Shown piece by piece: positions 10,500 to 22,299 of a DNA stretch of 64,000 nt. Position 1 is the first letter of the stretch. Every line of letters begins with the position of its first letter. A program made the position numbers and the translations under genes. Source of the stretch: Fistularia commersonii. Lineage: Eukaryota; Chordata; Actinopteri; Syngnathiformes; Fistulariidae. The notes under the pieces are model-generated. The model saw only the letters and a list, made by a program, of their open reading frames with translations. It was not told where the DNA came from and did no database searches. The stretch covers positions 9,055,001 through 9,119,000 of the forward strand of contig JBBMNZ010000035.1 in the NCBI GenBank assembly GCA_037954325.1. The letters run 5' to 3'.

Positions 10500-12103
10500 A
10501 AGGACTTTTTTTTTTAATTATTTGATTTATTTTTTTTCTGGAAATAAACAGTCGCTTGCCCTTGAGGGGTAGAAGGGGGGCGAGAGATTTTTTTGTGCGT
10601 GCGCAGGCGTGTGATAAGTAGTCCTTTGAGTAGAGGCATCATTGGCTTCATTGCAGGAAACAAGCGAGATGGTTATTATTGGTTACCGTAATTGGGGAAA
10701 CTAGAAAAGGCTGCCAGTGGAGGGACGCTGTCCTCTGCAAAGTTCACTAATTCACTCATCCATTCATTCATATATTGCCATTAAACTCATCCATGACATT
10801 TCTCAAAGCAATTCCAATATGCAGTGAAACACAACTTACCTGGTGCATTCTATTTGAAGAACACTCAAAGTTTCGAAGTGCTTCCTGACCCAAATCCTTA
10901 TACTATGGTACTATAGTTTGGAATTAAAAGAACAGTGTGCGTCATGCCGTCCTTGTGTCAGTGAAATACATAAGAGTCTAAGACATGCATAAGACCTCAC
11001 CAGACACATGTCCAATATATGACTATTATTCATATTTTGAATGGGGGAAAAAGAGTAAATGGCAGTAACATAAGTAAATAATGATGTTAAAAACTGTGAG
11101 ATGTATTTTATCTTTGCTCTGAATTAAGAAAAAAAAAATACAAGAAGTGTTTTAAATAAATGGAAATAGAAAATCAAACTTTTCTTTTAACGGTAATTGG
11201 AATATTACTTAAAAAAATAGAGCAAATATAACTTAAATGACTGATGTGAAACATATAAATTGATTAAGCAATAATTGAATTTGCTTTTAATGAACTATTT
11301 GAAAGAAGGCAACAGTGCATTAAACCTAATGAATCCCAAGCTTCAATTATTTATTTTAACTAGTTATGTTTTTTTTTTGTTTTTTTTTGTAAAATTTAAG
11401 TATCATCTCTTGTAAAACCTGAGAAACGCAAAGTCACAGCAAGAGATATTTTTACTGCACAAAGGAAGTAATAAAGTGCATATAATAATATGATTCACAA
11501 AAGTTGAATCTTCTAACTTGCATTTGAAAAATTATTGAAATAATTGAATTGTTCAGGACATGGATTTATAAAAGGAAAATTTGTTTGAGTTTTCTAAAAA
11601 CATGAGTAGTTTTTTTTTTCTTTCTGTAGCTTCATTTCTTAGTTTAGTCATGTGACTGAAGTTGAATTTCATTATAAATGTTTTTAAAAACTAAAAATTG
11701 TTTGCCAAAATGTAGATTTCATAATTTCCCCATGTCAACTCAAATTGCTTTACATGATTAATAGTGCTTTAACATTAACATGCCCATAAAAACAGGGACA
11801 TCTTTGCATGAATGCTTGCATATCACGGACACCTCGATTTTAAAGAAAGGGTCTAAACCTGTAGCTGAAAAAAATTACATTTAAATTTACAAAACAGTGA
11901 AATTAAACAGATAATAAATAAATGAACAAATAATTAAAATCAAGATGTCTAAGTTGCACCAACCTGGCAATATTGTTCCTGAAATTGAAAAAAAAAAAAA
12001 AAAAAAGAGAACATGTATCTTCGAATTTGCTGGGAAGTTTGGAGTTAATTTTTCGGAACAAAAAGCTGATTCATTTAGTGCTGAAACTACTGTACACTCA
12101 CAT
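10500..12103. other. AT-rich stretch, putative first intron
   Basis: No coding signal. It contains a possible fragment of the ATGG-tailed SINE near 10745-10790 (CATCCATTCATTCA), several poly-T and poly-A runs and a long A run at 11990-12006. If the donor at 10498 is real, this is intronic. Confidence 0.5.
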
Positions 12104-12114
12104 ACTCACACACA

Positions 12115-12191
<77 letters not shown>

Positions 12192-12228
12192 ACACACACA
12201 CACATACACAGACACACACACACACTCA
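12104..12228. repeat. Interrupted CA microsatellite
   Basis: Nearly continuous CA dinucleotides with CAGACA and CATACA interruptions. All three + strand frames read as His-Thr strings, which creates long but meaningless open frames here. Confidence 0.95.
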
Positions 12229-12402
12229 CTCACTCTACCGATTTAACATTTTTATTTCACAAAAGGAACTTGACAGTAAAGCTCGGCTTCTCGTACACCT
12301 TCGGCACATAAAGGCTACAGAATGTTTGGCGCATGACAGCCTGAGGCAGGTCGACAGCGAGCATTAGTTAAATACACATCTTATACGGAAAGGAACACAG
12401 GG

Positions 12403-12403
<1 letters not shown>

Positions 12404-12446
<43 letters not shown>

Positions 12447-12455
12447 CACACACAA
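12404..12455. repeat. CA microsatellite
   Basis: About 21 uninterrupted AC units, then ACTACACACACA. Confidence 0.95.
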
Positions 12456-13518
12456 TGCTTTTCTGGAATCAAAGTTAAGGGTCAGTAACCAACAGCTCTG
12501 TTTTCCTTCAGTTCTGATGTTGTTGTTTATCAGGGTTTGCATTTATTTATGGATGTAGGTGTGTATATGCGTGTGTGTGTAGATTATCAAGACAGCGCAG
12601 CTTGAGATGTGTGTATTACTTTGTAATATTGTGCTAATTCATTATTTTCTGTATTTCTTGGGTCATATCTAAGCCCCTTTTTTTATAATTTTTGTTTACT
12701 GAAAGCTGTATATCATTATTTAAAATGGTTAACGCAAAAATAGCAAGACATTACTTTTTCACACTGAAATGTGTGCAGTTCGGAGTTCGTGAGGGAGCTG
12801 CAGTTTGCACATCCCTCGCAGGCAGCTTTACAGATTGTGGCTTTTTTACTGAATGCTTACAATAAAAGGGAATCGGACAAGAGGATATAAAAAAACAAAA
12901 AAAAAAAAAAAAGGGAAAATACATTAAGGCTGCTTCAACTTTAAATACAGACCCCCCCAAAATAAAGCCACTGTCTTCCTCTATTACAGCATCTTCTATC
13001 TGCATCTTAAACTACGGCTGCAAGGTATATTTATTGCTAATACTTCTTTTCGATGATTTGGGAGAGATAACTGTGTAATTTTCCTGGTTGAGCATTCAAA
13101 CCATAATGTGATTTTGACTGATAAAACAACCCAATATATTTCTGTTCCGTTTTTGCAGCAGGTGAGATTTTTCCAACGTATTACTTTGTTTCACATTTGC
13201 ATTAACATGGTTCTCTGAAAGCTTTTCTGTTTTGGAACTTGTTCAGATTTGATCTTTTTATTTTCCAATGCATTTGGGCCGAGAGTCTCTGCCCTCTTAG
13301 CTTTTAAATAATTTAAAAAGTAAAAAGTTTTGATAGACATAGACAGGAGAGTGAATTTGAAGGGAAACGTTAAGATTTAGATTGGCTTTGTCAGCATGGT
13401 GGAAGTGACATTTATCTGTCCCGGACTTGGGATAACTCCAAATGCTGACAAAGAAATAAGAACAAACTTTTTACATGCTATTCATGCGATTTCTGTGGTT
13501 CATGGATGAAGGAAGGGA
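12456..13518. other. AT-rich non-coding stretch
   Basis: No gene or transposon recognised. It holds a GT-rich tract at about 12555-12582 and a poly-A run at 12896-12912. It ends at the tail of the SINE beginning at 13519. Confidence 0.55.
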
Positions 13519-13853
13519 TCATCCATCCTCTGCGGCTTATGCTGCACTCAGGGTCGCGGGAGAAGCTGGAGCTTGAATTTCTGGAGCGATCGTCAGGCGG
13601 GAGGCGGGTGCACCCTGGACTGGTCGCCAGTCAGTCACAGTGCCACATATATAGACACACAGTTCCACATATATAGACAAACACTCATTCATTCCCAATT
13701 TTTTCCAATTAACCTGCATGTTCTTGGACTGTGGGAGGAAGCCAGACACCAGAAACCCATGCAGATGCGGGGAGAACACACAGAAATCTGAACTTGTCAG
13801 AATCAAACCAGGGTCCTTCGTGCTATGAGGCCGAAGCGCTAACCGCTGAGCCA
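13519..13853 (-). repeat. tRNA-derived SINE, copy 3
   Basis: One of the better preserved copies. The tail side is at 13519-13530 (TCATCCATCC), then CTGCGGCTTATGC and GGGTCGCGGGAGAAGCTGG, the block TGCACCCTGGACTGGTCGCC and TTCTTGGACTGTGGGAGGAA. The tRNA-like head at the right has a reversed B-box (GAATCAAACC, about 13800-13809) and a reversed A-box region (GCGCTAACCGCTGAGCC). Confidence 0.8.
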
Positions 13854-14132
13854 GGAATGGATCATTTCATGCAAACGTCATGTGCATGTCTTTGTTTGGC
13901 AGGAAGTGAGATCCTGTGCGATCCTTAGACAAACCAAACAGTCTTTTTAGGATATTGTAGAATTGTAATTTATCACTTATCGCTTATTTCATAGCCAATA
14001 TTTGGATTTAATGTGTCATTTCGTTTTAAGCTGGTGTTATCGAGGGGGTTTCTTTTCAACGTGGAGTGGCTAGAGGGGATGACCGTAACATTTTTGATGA
14101 TTTGCTATTTTATTTTAAGACTTCGTGTTTTC

Positions 14133-14359
14133 ACCATCCATCTGTCCAACTTCTGCCACTTATCTGGGATTGGGGTGCCAGGGGGGTGGGGGTGGTGGCG
14201 GGGCAGCAGCCAATGCAGAGAGGCCCAGATCTCCCTCTATCTGCCACTCGGTCCAGCTCCTCCGGGCGGATCCTGACGCATTGCCAGGCCGGCCTGGAGA
14301 CACAGTCTCTCCAGCGTGTCCGGGGTCTCTCCCTGGTTGGACGTACCTCATCGGGGTAT
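14133..14359 (-). mobile_element. Rex3-type LINE 3' end, left part
   Basis: Reading right to left, this is the extreme 3' end of a Rex3-type non-LTR retrotransposon. CTATCTGCCACTCGGTCCAG and GACACAGTCTCTCCAGCGTG are reversed counterparts of the end of the reverse-transcriptase ORF, ending at a short CCATC tail near 14138. The related copy at 45870 carries the same segment in the + direction (GACTATGTCTCTAGCCTGGC). The copy is interrupted at 14360 by an insertion and resumes at 14675. Confidence 0.8.
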
Positions 14360-14674
14360 ATCGGAATCTTCCTCGTCTTGGCAACTAGACTTGAATTTCT
14401 TCACTTGAAGACTTTTCACCCCCTGTTTGAGAGGCCTTTCAGTTCTACTGGCATATGGGGAGTTTCCGAATATAATTGCTGGTTTTTTGGTTGATCTGCA
14501 GAAATTAGGTGTACGGGGGTTGTAATGAAAGTGTTGTTTGTTGGAACAAAGGAGCAACTTCAACAAGCCACCATAAGTGTCTTCAAATGAAAAACATCAA
14601 GTCCAGTTGCCAAGACAAGAAGATTTTGACAAGAATTTGCCATGAACTGGATGACTGAGAACCTCCACAGACAT
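14360..14674. mobile_element. Inverted-repeat element nested in Rex3
   Basis: This 315-base insert splits the Rex3 copy. It is flanked by CTCATCGGGGTAT (14347-14359) and CTCATCAGGGTAT (14675-14687), a 13-base direct repeat with one mismatch. Near its left edge, about 14368-14412 (TCTTGGCAACTAGACTTGAA and on to CACTTGAAGAC) is the inverted counterpart of about 14579-14624 (GTCTTCAAATGAAAAACATC then AAGTCCAGTTGCCAAGAC). I recognise the TTGCCAAGAC...GTCTTCA type of inverted repeat as common in teleosts but cannot name the family. No coding capacity is visible. Confidence 0.6.
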
Positions 14675-14923
14675 CTCATCAGGGTATGCCCGCCCAGGAG
14701 GCATCCTAACTAGATGCCCGAGCCACCTCATCTGACTCCTTTCAAGGTGGAGGAGCAGCGACTCTAGTTTGAGCCCCTCCTGGATGGCCGAGCTCCTCAC
14801 CTCATCCCTACGAGAGAGCCCGGACACCCTGCAAAAAAAGCTAATTTCAGCCGCTTGGATCCGCGACCTTGGTCTTTTTGGGTCAGGACTCACAGCTCCT
14901 GGCCTTAGGTGAGGGTAGAAGTG
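14675..14923 (-). mobile_element. Rex3-type LINE, right part (RT C-terminal remnant)
   Basis: Continuation of the copy begun at 14133. On the - strand (14893-14597) a frame reads S-R-I-Q-A-A-E-I-S-F-F, then L-E-R-S-Q-M-R-W-L-G-H-L and V-R-M-P-P-G-R, the characteristic region after the reverse transcriptase domain of Rex3-type elements. It is 5'-truncated at about 14923, as most LINE copies are, and is non-functional. Confidence 0.85.
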
Positions 14924-16177
14924 TTTTCACAACCCGGTTTAAAATAAATAAATAAATAAACATACAATAAATAAATAAATGAATACAACAAAATACATTG
15001 ATAAAAGAATCACATAGATAAGTAAATAAATAACAACACATTGCAGCAAAGAAAAGGCATTGCAAGAATATCAGCTTGAAAATGTAGGGAATTGGGTGTC
15101 AGTTGAAGATTGTTTTTCTTCCTGCTCTTTGTGACTCATGATGTGATAAGAGGCAAGCCATTACTCTGTTGTGTGAATAAACATAAAAAAAAAAAAAAAG
15201 TAAAAATTTAAGCTATTGTTCTAAGACCAAGTGTGCCTGCGTGATTTATCTCAATGTTTTTATGAACTTTAACAGTGTTCATGAATTTTTTGTTCTTTTG
15301 CGCTAAACATATTTAGTATTTGCATTGGTATTTTTTTAATGGTCTTTATTGATCCGAGCAGTAATGTGTATATGCATGTATAGTCCAACCAGAGGGCAAG
15401 GATTAAGACACACACATCCATTCATTCATTCTCAAACTGCCAATTCCTTATTATCGGGGAAAGCAGCAGTTGATGATTTTTAATTTTGTTTCAGGATTGA
15501 ATACATATTAAATTAACAACATTAATACACACAGTGGTTCGCTATTATTTCCCACTGATGTCATTCATCCCTCTATCAGAAGCGCTGGCCAAAGTCCCTT
15601 TATATGAGGAGAGAAAGTCAAGATAAGTAGAATGCAGTGTAAAGTGACAGATACCTGAGCAAAATGTGGACCCGGATACAAGAGCACATGATAGCCGTTA
15701 AAATGTACTTCTTTTTTTTGTTTGATTTGTTGTTTCAGGTCTGGGGTCTAGTTTTGTGCTTCCTGTCAATATGTTATTCAAGCCAGACAGTGTTTTTTTT
15801 TTGTTTTTTTGATGCCGGTGATGAGTGTTCAAGCTGTTTTTCGCAATTCTGTTTTATTCTGTTATTGCTGTTCCTTGTTTTTCTCTTGTCAGTTCATCAG
15901 CCTTCACATTTCTGTTTAATTTAGTTCCTTGACACTGTTATGTTGTCTGCGCGTGGTCAGTTTAACTAGTATTTGTTTTCATTTCAGCTTCTTTCACTCT
16001 TTCCCACACACTGTGCTTCGTTCCTTTTTTATACTCGAATAACCTTCATCTGAACTTTACTTAATGTTGTCAATCCCTCATCCGGCTTCAATTTTTAGCA
16101 ATGAAATCATATTTGTGCATGAGCTTTAATTGTGCTATTATTATTATACTGCGTAATTAAATCATTGATGTAACAAA
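14924..16177. other. AT-rich non-coding stretch
   Basis: An AATA-rich tract at about 14940-14980 abuts the truncated end of the Rex3 copy. A TTTATTGATCCGAGCAG block at 15344-15360 resembles the LINE 3'-end block at 8898. A fragment like the SINE tail end lies at 15416-15460 (CCATTCATTCATTCTCAAAC). Otherwise nothing is recognised. Confidence 0.5.
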
Positions 16178-16337
16178 ACCACCACCACCAACAACAACAA
16201 TAATAATTATAATAGTAATAATAATAATAGTAATAATAAAAATATTAATCCTACTACTACTACTACTACTAATAATAATAATAATAATAATAATAGTAAC
16301 AATAATAAGTAATAATAATAATAATAATAATAATAAT
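16178..16337. repeat. Compound trinucleotide repeat (ACC/CAA/TAA/CTA)
   Basis: ACC and CAA units pass into degenerate AAT units, an eight-unit CTA block (16252-16270) and two further AAT blocks up to 16337. It looks old and interrupted. Confidence 0.9.
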
Positions 16338-18084
16338 GATGATTTCAGGCATTTAATCAAAGAAACAAATTTAAAGAAAACGAATGAACATGTTTCTGTC
16401 CACGACCTCGTCAATGAACCACAAATCACCCTCAACTGTTTCTCGAACCTCACAAATCTTCATTTAAATCTTCAAATCTTCACAAATGCAACGGTAAACT
16501 CATTCAGCCATTCGTTCGCTTGTTTTTTATTTATCTACACTGTTACAGTCACCCTGTTAAATTCTGTTACAAGGGTGAAGTTATATCCTTCAACCTATCG
16601 CAGTCATTTATAGACTTAGTCTGCATTCAAGGATAACGGATAGGAAGTGTATTGAATTCCACAACGCAGATCAAGGAAAGACATAGCATCAGGAGACAAA
16701 CCAGTGACAAAAGAAAAAAAAAAATCCGGATTGTGTGATTATATCACCAGTATAACTAGAGGGTGATTAAACAACTTATCAATGTCATTGTATCATTATT
16801 GGAGCACTTGCAGTCCTATCAATTTAATTAAATAAGTTATTTTAAAAATTATGGTGTGTAAATTTCCATTGGTCTTTCCTGTATTGAACCCAGAAATTAA
16901 TATATTACATTACATTGCATTTGGCAATGTAATGTATAGAATATCATATATCTGAAAGGGTTCATGCAACAAACACAGGTTGGGCTGGGGTACTACCGTT
17001 TTTTAAAGGCAATTTAGAAACGTGACACATTTTTCTGTGTTATTTGGACTCTGTATGCGGTAATATCTCACCTAAATTAACCTGCAAAGTGGCTTAAGGT
17101 TCTGGCACCAGTTGCCATGGCGATGTTTTTTTTGTGGCAAACGAACCAGCTCCATGAACCTGAAGTCACCTGCCATACTGTAATCCAGCTCCACAATAAA
17201 GGAGCCATGCATTCAACTCTGACAGGCATACACATCTCCCTCTTCAGCCGATTGTCAGTGTTATGCAGCAGAAGCTGTTTTTGTCACGCCTCTCACTTAC
17301 TGAAATACTCACGCATGCACTGTATTCACGCATCTGAATGCTACATTTCAAAAGTGCAGTAAGCGGTAAAAGTTGAGAAAAATCCATATAATTACACACA
17401 TCTGCCAGATTTGTCTTTTCCATTACAAAGAGAAGGCAACATTTCCATTTATATGAGATGGTGATGGGTCTGTATCGGGTTCCAAACAGTTCTCCTCTTT
17501 TGACAGACCGCTTCATGCAGATACATTTATCTCAGAAAAATTAGTCCATGTCTCAGCCATTTGAAAGAAAAGTAGGTGATTGTTAATGAGTTGTTCGACA
17601 ATATTTTTTCATTGTGTTACAAAAGTATACATTTTATTCTACACGCATTTGGACATGTTCCTCTATTTCATATGTATTCATTTAACACATGATCCTCTCT
17701 GAAAAACTGAACTGAACACCCATAGACCTAGAATGAGCATGTGTATGGATACAATGTATAATCTCCAAAAGCTAATTCTTGAATCAATGGTAATCTCTCA
17801 TTTTATTCCTTTCAAAATTCAGTTTTTCGCCACTGATGATTTTTTTTTTTTGAATCCTAAACCAGTGAAACAGGAACATTCAATCATGTTTGAATTTTAT
17901 TCAATTTTATTTCATTTTATTTTATTTTTAATATTCATTATCATGGTCTGGGATATCCTAATCAGTGTGAATTTTTTTACGTGCTAACTTTATCATTTTT
18001 TCTTGCAAATATTGTCTTGACTTCTTCCTGCCTGAATGATCATGCTTTTGTATAGATCTGCTCAAAGAGAAGAGGGGGCATTTA
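16338..18084. other. Non-coding stretch with a perfect hairpin
   Basis: No gene recognised. A 13-base perfect inverted repeat (arms 16906-16918 and 16924-16936, loop ATTTG) is the only notable structure. The open frames at 17117-17362 (+) and 17516-17244 (-) overlap antisense and have no recognisable domain. Confidence 0.5.
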
Positions 18085-18300
18085 CAGTTTATCTGTATGC
18101 TTTAAGCATAATCACAGCCATGCACTTGAAAAAGAGACAGAACATTAAGATGCTATAATACATTATTGAATAACGTTTCAAAAATATATATAAATATATG
18201 TACTAATGTTTTTTAATATTTTACCAGTGCCTGCAGCTTTCATGTATATCATTTGGGGGATTTCTCATTTAAATAGTAAATAACAACATAATTACAGACT
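18085..18300 (+). repeat. Dispersed non-coding repeat, member A
   Basis: Aligns by eye in direct orientation with 23683-23862. Shared blocks include AATCACAGCCATGCACTTGA (versus CCTTGCATCTGA), CAGAACATTAA..ATACATTATT, ATATTTTACCAGTGCCTGCAGC (versus ATATTTACCAATATCAGCCA) and the closing TTAAATAGTAAAT..AATTACAGA. I recognise no transposon family, termini or target duplication. Confidence 0.65.
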
Positions 18301-19437
18301 ACAAATGTATCAACCATAGAAGCGGAATCAAAAGCAACAATTAAATGAGAAGTTGTCTCTGCCACAGTCGGATATTCTTTTCCCCCTGAATTTCTTTTTT
18401 CCTCTTTATGAGAAAGAGAAAAGAATATTCAGACACTGTGATTGACGTTAACCTTCTGAGATTTCTGATCTGGTGGAAATGAAATAAACAATGGTAACAA
18501 AGAAAAAAGAAGTGTTTTTCGAACATCAATATTTAAGCAATGAGTGCTGATGTGATCTGCACGGTAACTCATCTCTCAGACACCCAAAGGGTTCTAGGCC
18601 ACACTGTTTATGTCCCAGATCATCCTAGATAAACACTTTAAATCACCTGAAGCAAATATAATCTTTTTTTTCTTATCAATAGGTGTCTGTCGCAAACAAA
18701 AGTGCGTGCGGGTTAAAACTTTTGCTTATTTGGAGTAAAAAACGGGGTGGCCGAACAAACTGGAAATTGAATTGGTATTGCTCTGCAAGCTATAGGCATG
18801 CAATTGTGCAAATGGCACATTTGGAAATGAGAGCAGGCTGCTGTGATTTGTGAATACTGATAAAGTTATTAATATAAATGCAGGCACATTCTCCTATTCA
18901 TTTCCTGTTGTACAAAGGATTCAGGCTGTGAACCTGGAGTCATAAGGCTCTGACAGATGAGAAGATGGACACACAGGAGTTATGAAAAAGGTTTATGTGT
19001 GTGAGTGTGTAATTCTAAAAGATTTCAGTCAGAACTATCAGTTGGGGCATCAGGGGAACAGGACTTTATTTTGTGTCAAAGTGAAAGGTTTTATATATTG
19101 TAGACGACCGGTCATCGTATGAAAGAGGAAAGGAAAAACGAAAAAAGGAGGGGTTGGTGGTGGGGGTGGTATATCTTAAATGTGCGAAGTAAAATTGCAC
19201 AACTCAAGGAGGAAACATTCTACATAAAAAAAGTAAATGGAATAAAAATGAAAAACAAAACAAAAACAAAAAACAAAATATCAATGTACACCGAAAAACA
19301 CACACATACAATTCTGAGTACAGAATTATAAAGTGATACAAATGCATAATAAAAACATAAAGTGGCATGTACATGAACAAACCTCCCCCATTATAATCAA
19401 AGAGAAAATACATGCAAAACAAAATGTAATTGAACTG
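18301..19437. other. AT-rich non-coding stretch
   Basis: No gene or transposon recognised. It holds a GGGGTTGGTGGTGGGGGTGG purine/GT patch at about 19148-19168 and an A-rich tract of AAAACA units at 19250-19280. Confidence 0.55.
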
Positions 19438-19439
19438 GT

Positions 19440-19680
19440 AAAGGGTAGTACGGTTTGATTCTGACCGTGCACGCCGTGTATTCTTCCCTTGTGGGTTTCC
19501 TCCGACAGTCCAAAAACAGGCAGCAGGTTCATTGGCGACCATTAATTGTTCAGGTGTGTGAATGAGAGATCGAATGGTTGGTCGTTACTACAAGTGGTTC
19601 TGTGATCAACAGGCGAACCCTGCCTCTCACCCAGTGGCAGCTGGGATAGGCTTTAGCACCCCAACGACCTTGTCTGCAAA
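19440..19680 (+). repeat. tRNA-derived SINE, copy 4
   Basis: Runs in the + direction with its head remnant at the left (GGTTTGATTCTGACC, degenerate B-box near 19454). The body has GGGTTTCCTCCGACAGTCCA and CCAGTGGCAGCTGGGATAGG, and the copy ends near 19680 without a clear ATGG tail. It abuts the Tc1 copy beginning at 19755. Confidence 0.7.
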
Positions 19681-19754
19681 AAAAGCATTGCAGATAGTGA
19701 ATAAAAAGGTAAAGTGGAAATCTTTAAAAATGTATTTGGCTAAATTGGCAAATA

Positions 19755-21195
19755 CAGTGGGGAGAACAAGTATTTGATACAATCATTTTTCAGATTTTAC
19801 CACTTGCAAAGCATGTAGAGGTCTGTCATTTTTATCTTAGGTACTCTCCAACTGTGAGTTTAAAACAAAATCCAGAAAATCACATTGTTTGATTTTTAAG
19901 TAGCTAATTTGCTTTTTATTGCATAACATAAGTATTTGATACATCGGGAAAACAGAACCTGATATTTGGTACGGAAACCTTTGCAATTATAGAGATCAGG
20001 CGTTTCCTGTGGTTCTGGACCAGGTTTGCACACACTGCAGCAGGGATTTTGGCCCATTCCTCCATACTGATGTCCTCCAGATCCTTCAGGTTTCAGGGCA
20101 GTCGCTGGGCAATATGGACTTTCAGCTCCCTCTGAAGATTTTCTCTTAGGTACAGGTCTAGAGACTGGCAAGGCCACTCCAGGACCTTCAGATGCTTCTT
20201 ACCACTCCTTAGTTTCCCTGGCTGGGTGTTTTGGGTCGTTGTCATGCTGGAAGACCCAGCCACGACCCGTATTCAAGGTTTACTGAGGGAAGGAGGTTGT
20301 TGGCCAAGATCTTCTGATCCAAGGCTCCATCCATCCTCCCCTCAATACTGTGCAGTCGTCTTGTCCCCTTTGCAGAAAAGCATCCCCAATGAATGATGTT
20401 TCCACCTCCATGCTCCACAGTTGGGATGGTGCTTTTGGGGTTGTACTCATCCTTCTTCTCCCTCCAAATACGACGAGTGGAGTTTAGACCGAAAAGCTCT
20501 ATTTTTGTCTCATCAGACCACATGACCTTCTTCCATTCTTTCTCTGGATCATCCAGATGATCACTGGCAAACTTCAGACGGCCAGGACATGTACTGGCTT
20601 GAGCAGGGGGACATCGCGTGCCCCCTCGATCAAGCCAGGATTTTAATCCATGACGGTGAAGTGTGTTACCAATGGTTTTCTTTGAGACTGTGGTCCCAGT
20701 TCTCTTCGGGTCATTGACCAGGTCCAGCCGTGTAGTTCTGGGCTGATCCTCACCTTCCTCATGATCATTGATGCCCCATGAGGTGAGATCTTGCATGGAG
20801 CCCTAGACCAAGGGAGCTTGACCGTCATCTTGAACTTCTTCCATTTTCTAATAATTGTGGAAACAGTTGTTGCCTTCTCACCAAGCTACTTGAACATTGG
20901 CCAATTGTATCCCTGATGTCCTTACACAGTTCTTTGATCTTGGCCATTGTGGAGAGCTTTGAGTTTATTTGATTGAGTGTGTGCACAGGTGTCTTTTATA
21001 CAGGTAAGGAGTTCAAACTGGTGCAGTTAATACAGGTATTAAGTGGAGAACAGGAGGGTTTCTCAAAGAAGAACTCAGAGGTCTGTGAGATATGCAATTC
21101 TCACTGGTTGGTAGGGGATCAAATACAAATGTCATGCAATAAAAAGCAAATAAATGACTTGGACATTTTTAGAAAATCATCTCATTGTATGAAGT
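19755..21195 (-). mobile_element. Tc1-like DNA transposon, decayed
   Basis: The left end is intact: a TA (19753-19754) followed by CAGTGGGGAGAACAAGTATT, the start of a long terminal inverted repeat of roughly 200 bases. The right end has only the inner part of the inverted repeat (GGGGATCAAATACAAATGTC, about 21115 onward, then AAATCATCTCATTGTATG). The outermost bases and the right-hand TA are missing. A broken transposase lies between on the - strand. The same terminal repeat recurs alone at 62598. The element cannot move by itself. Confidence 0.9.
19953..20947 (-). pseudogene. Tc1-type transposase pseudogene
   Basis: Family role: a DDE transposase that binds the terminal repeats and performs cut-and-paste transposition into TA. 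On the - strand the start ATG (20947-20945) opens M-A-K-I-K-E-L-C-K-D, and the N-terminal helix-turn-helix region is soon frameshifted. The frame 20796-20242 gives the catalytic core: the first Asp in M-W-S-D-E-T-K-I-E-L-F-G, then the conserved H-G-G-G-N-I-I-H-W-G-C-F. A frameshift near 20250 separates this from the second catalytic Asp segment (F-Q-H-D-N-D-P-K-H). The third acidic residue is readable in another frame near 20150 (L-R-E-N-L-Q), and the C-terminus (F-R-T-K-Y) is at about 19960. At least two frameshifts show it is dead. Length is close to the family's usual 340 residues. Confidence 0.9.
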
Positions 21196-21197
21196 GA

Positions 21198-22189
21198 ATG
21201 AGAGTGAACTGTTGGTATATATTTGTTGGCTATATGTGGCCCTGAGACTTACTTTGACAAGATCATGCAAACTCCACACAGAAAGGCCCCCTGTGTAAAT
21301 CAACTCTGCCTAATTTTATTTTATTTTATTTATTTATTTATTGTTTTATTTTATGACAGGAGCGCATCAAGAAAAAAATACCACCATTGAACTTTGCTGC
21401 GTTTGATCACAAAAGTTACCCCTTAAAGTAACTTTATACAATACAATACCACTACCCTTTAAAAGTTGAGAAAAGTGATGTTACAGTCCTTTTTTTTCAT
21501 TTTTTTTTTGTTGCAGAAAGTTGTTTTGGCAAAGCAGCAGTATAATGTTAAACATAAAAGCAAAGTTCCCATCGCATTTAACCCTTCACATTGGTTATGT
21601 AATTATCTGTTTGTCTCTGTTTGTCTATCTGCATTGGAGCACTGAGGTAGATGGCTGCAGATTGTTACTCTAGTAAGCAATTTGAATTATCAATAATAAT
21701 GTGTCGGGCTAAAATGGAATAGTTCAGTGCTCTGACCTGGGATCAGTTACTCAGTCTCACAGAGAGGTTTCCAAAGCTTGAATGCTAAACACTCTCATTC
21801 GGAGGACACAGACAGGAAATTGAGGAGATAAGCCAAACAGCCAAATAAAAGCCGGGAATGAAACGGATATGTCTGTTTATCTTTACATTTATAGTTAACA
21901 CTCAATTGTCAGGGCAAGTTCTGCCAATCATGGCTTATATATGATGAAACAATGTTAATTATCAGTGCATTAAATGACAAGAAAGACAAAAAGAAGAAAA
22001 GTTCTTGCTGTTGATGTGAAACATCAGTAAGCCTTCACTGCCTGAAATCTGGATTATCTCTATCACATCTGAAGGATTGAATTTTAGGAGAAAGAGTTAC
22101 GTTAGTTCTTAAGCATCCAAAGTCTGATTTTATTAGATTGTCATTGCAACAACAAAATGCTGAAATAATTAGAATGGATACATTGTTGA
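21198..22189. other. Non-coding stretch with SINE scrap
   Basis: A short fragment of the ATGG-tailed SINE (CATGCAAACTCCACACAGAA, 21265-21284) sits just beyond the Tc1 copy. A TTTTATTTATTTATTTATTG tract lies at about 21313-21345. No gene recognised. Confidence 0.5.
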
Positions 22190-22202
22190 ATGTAATAACA
22201 AT

Positions 22203-22299
<97 letters not shown>
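22190..22299. repeat. CAA / TAA trinucleotide microsatellite
   Basis: About ten CAA units followed by about twenty-one perfect TAA units, joined directly to the truncated SINE at 22300. It generates a 3-periodic open frame on both strands (Thr/Ile runs on +, Tyr/Cys runs on -) without coding meaning. Confidence 0.95.

Noticed and set aside
11945..12367. 140- and 112-codon frames full of His-Thr
   Set aside because: Translation of a CA microsatellite. All three frames are open for the same trivial reason.
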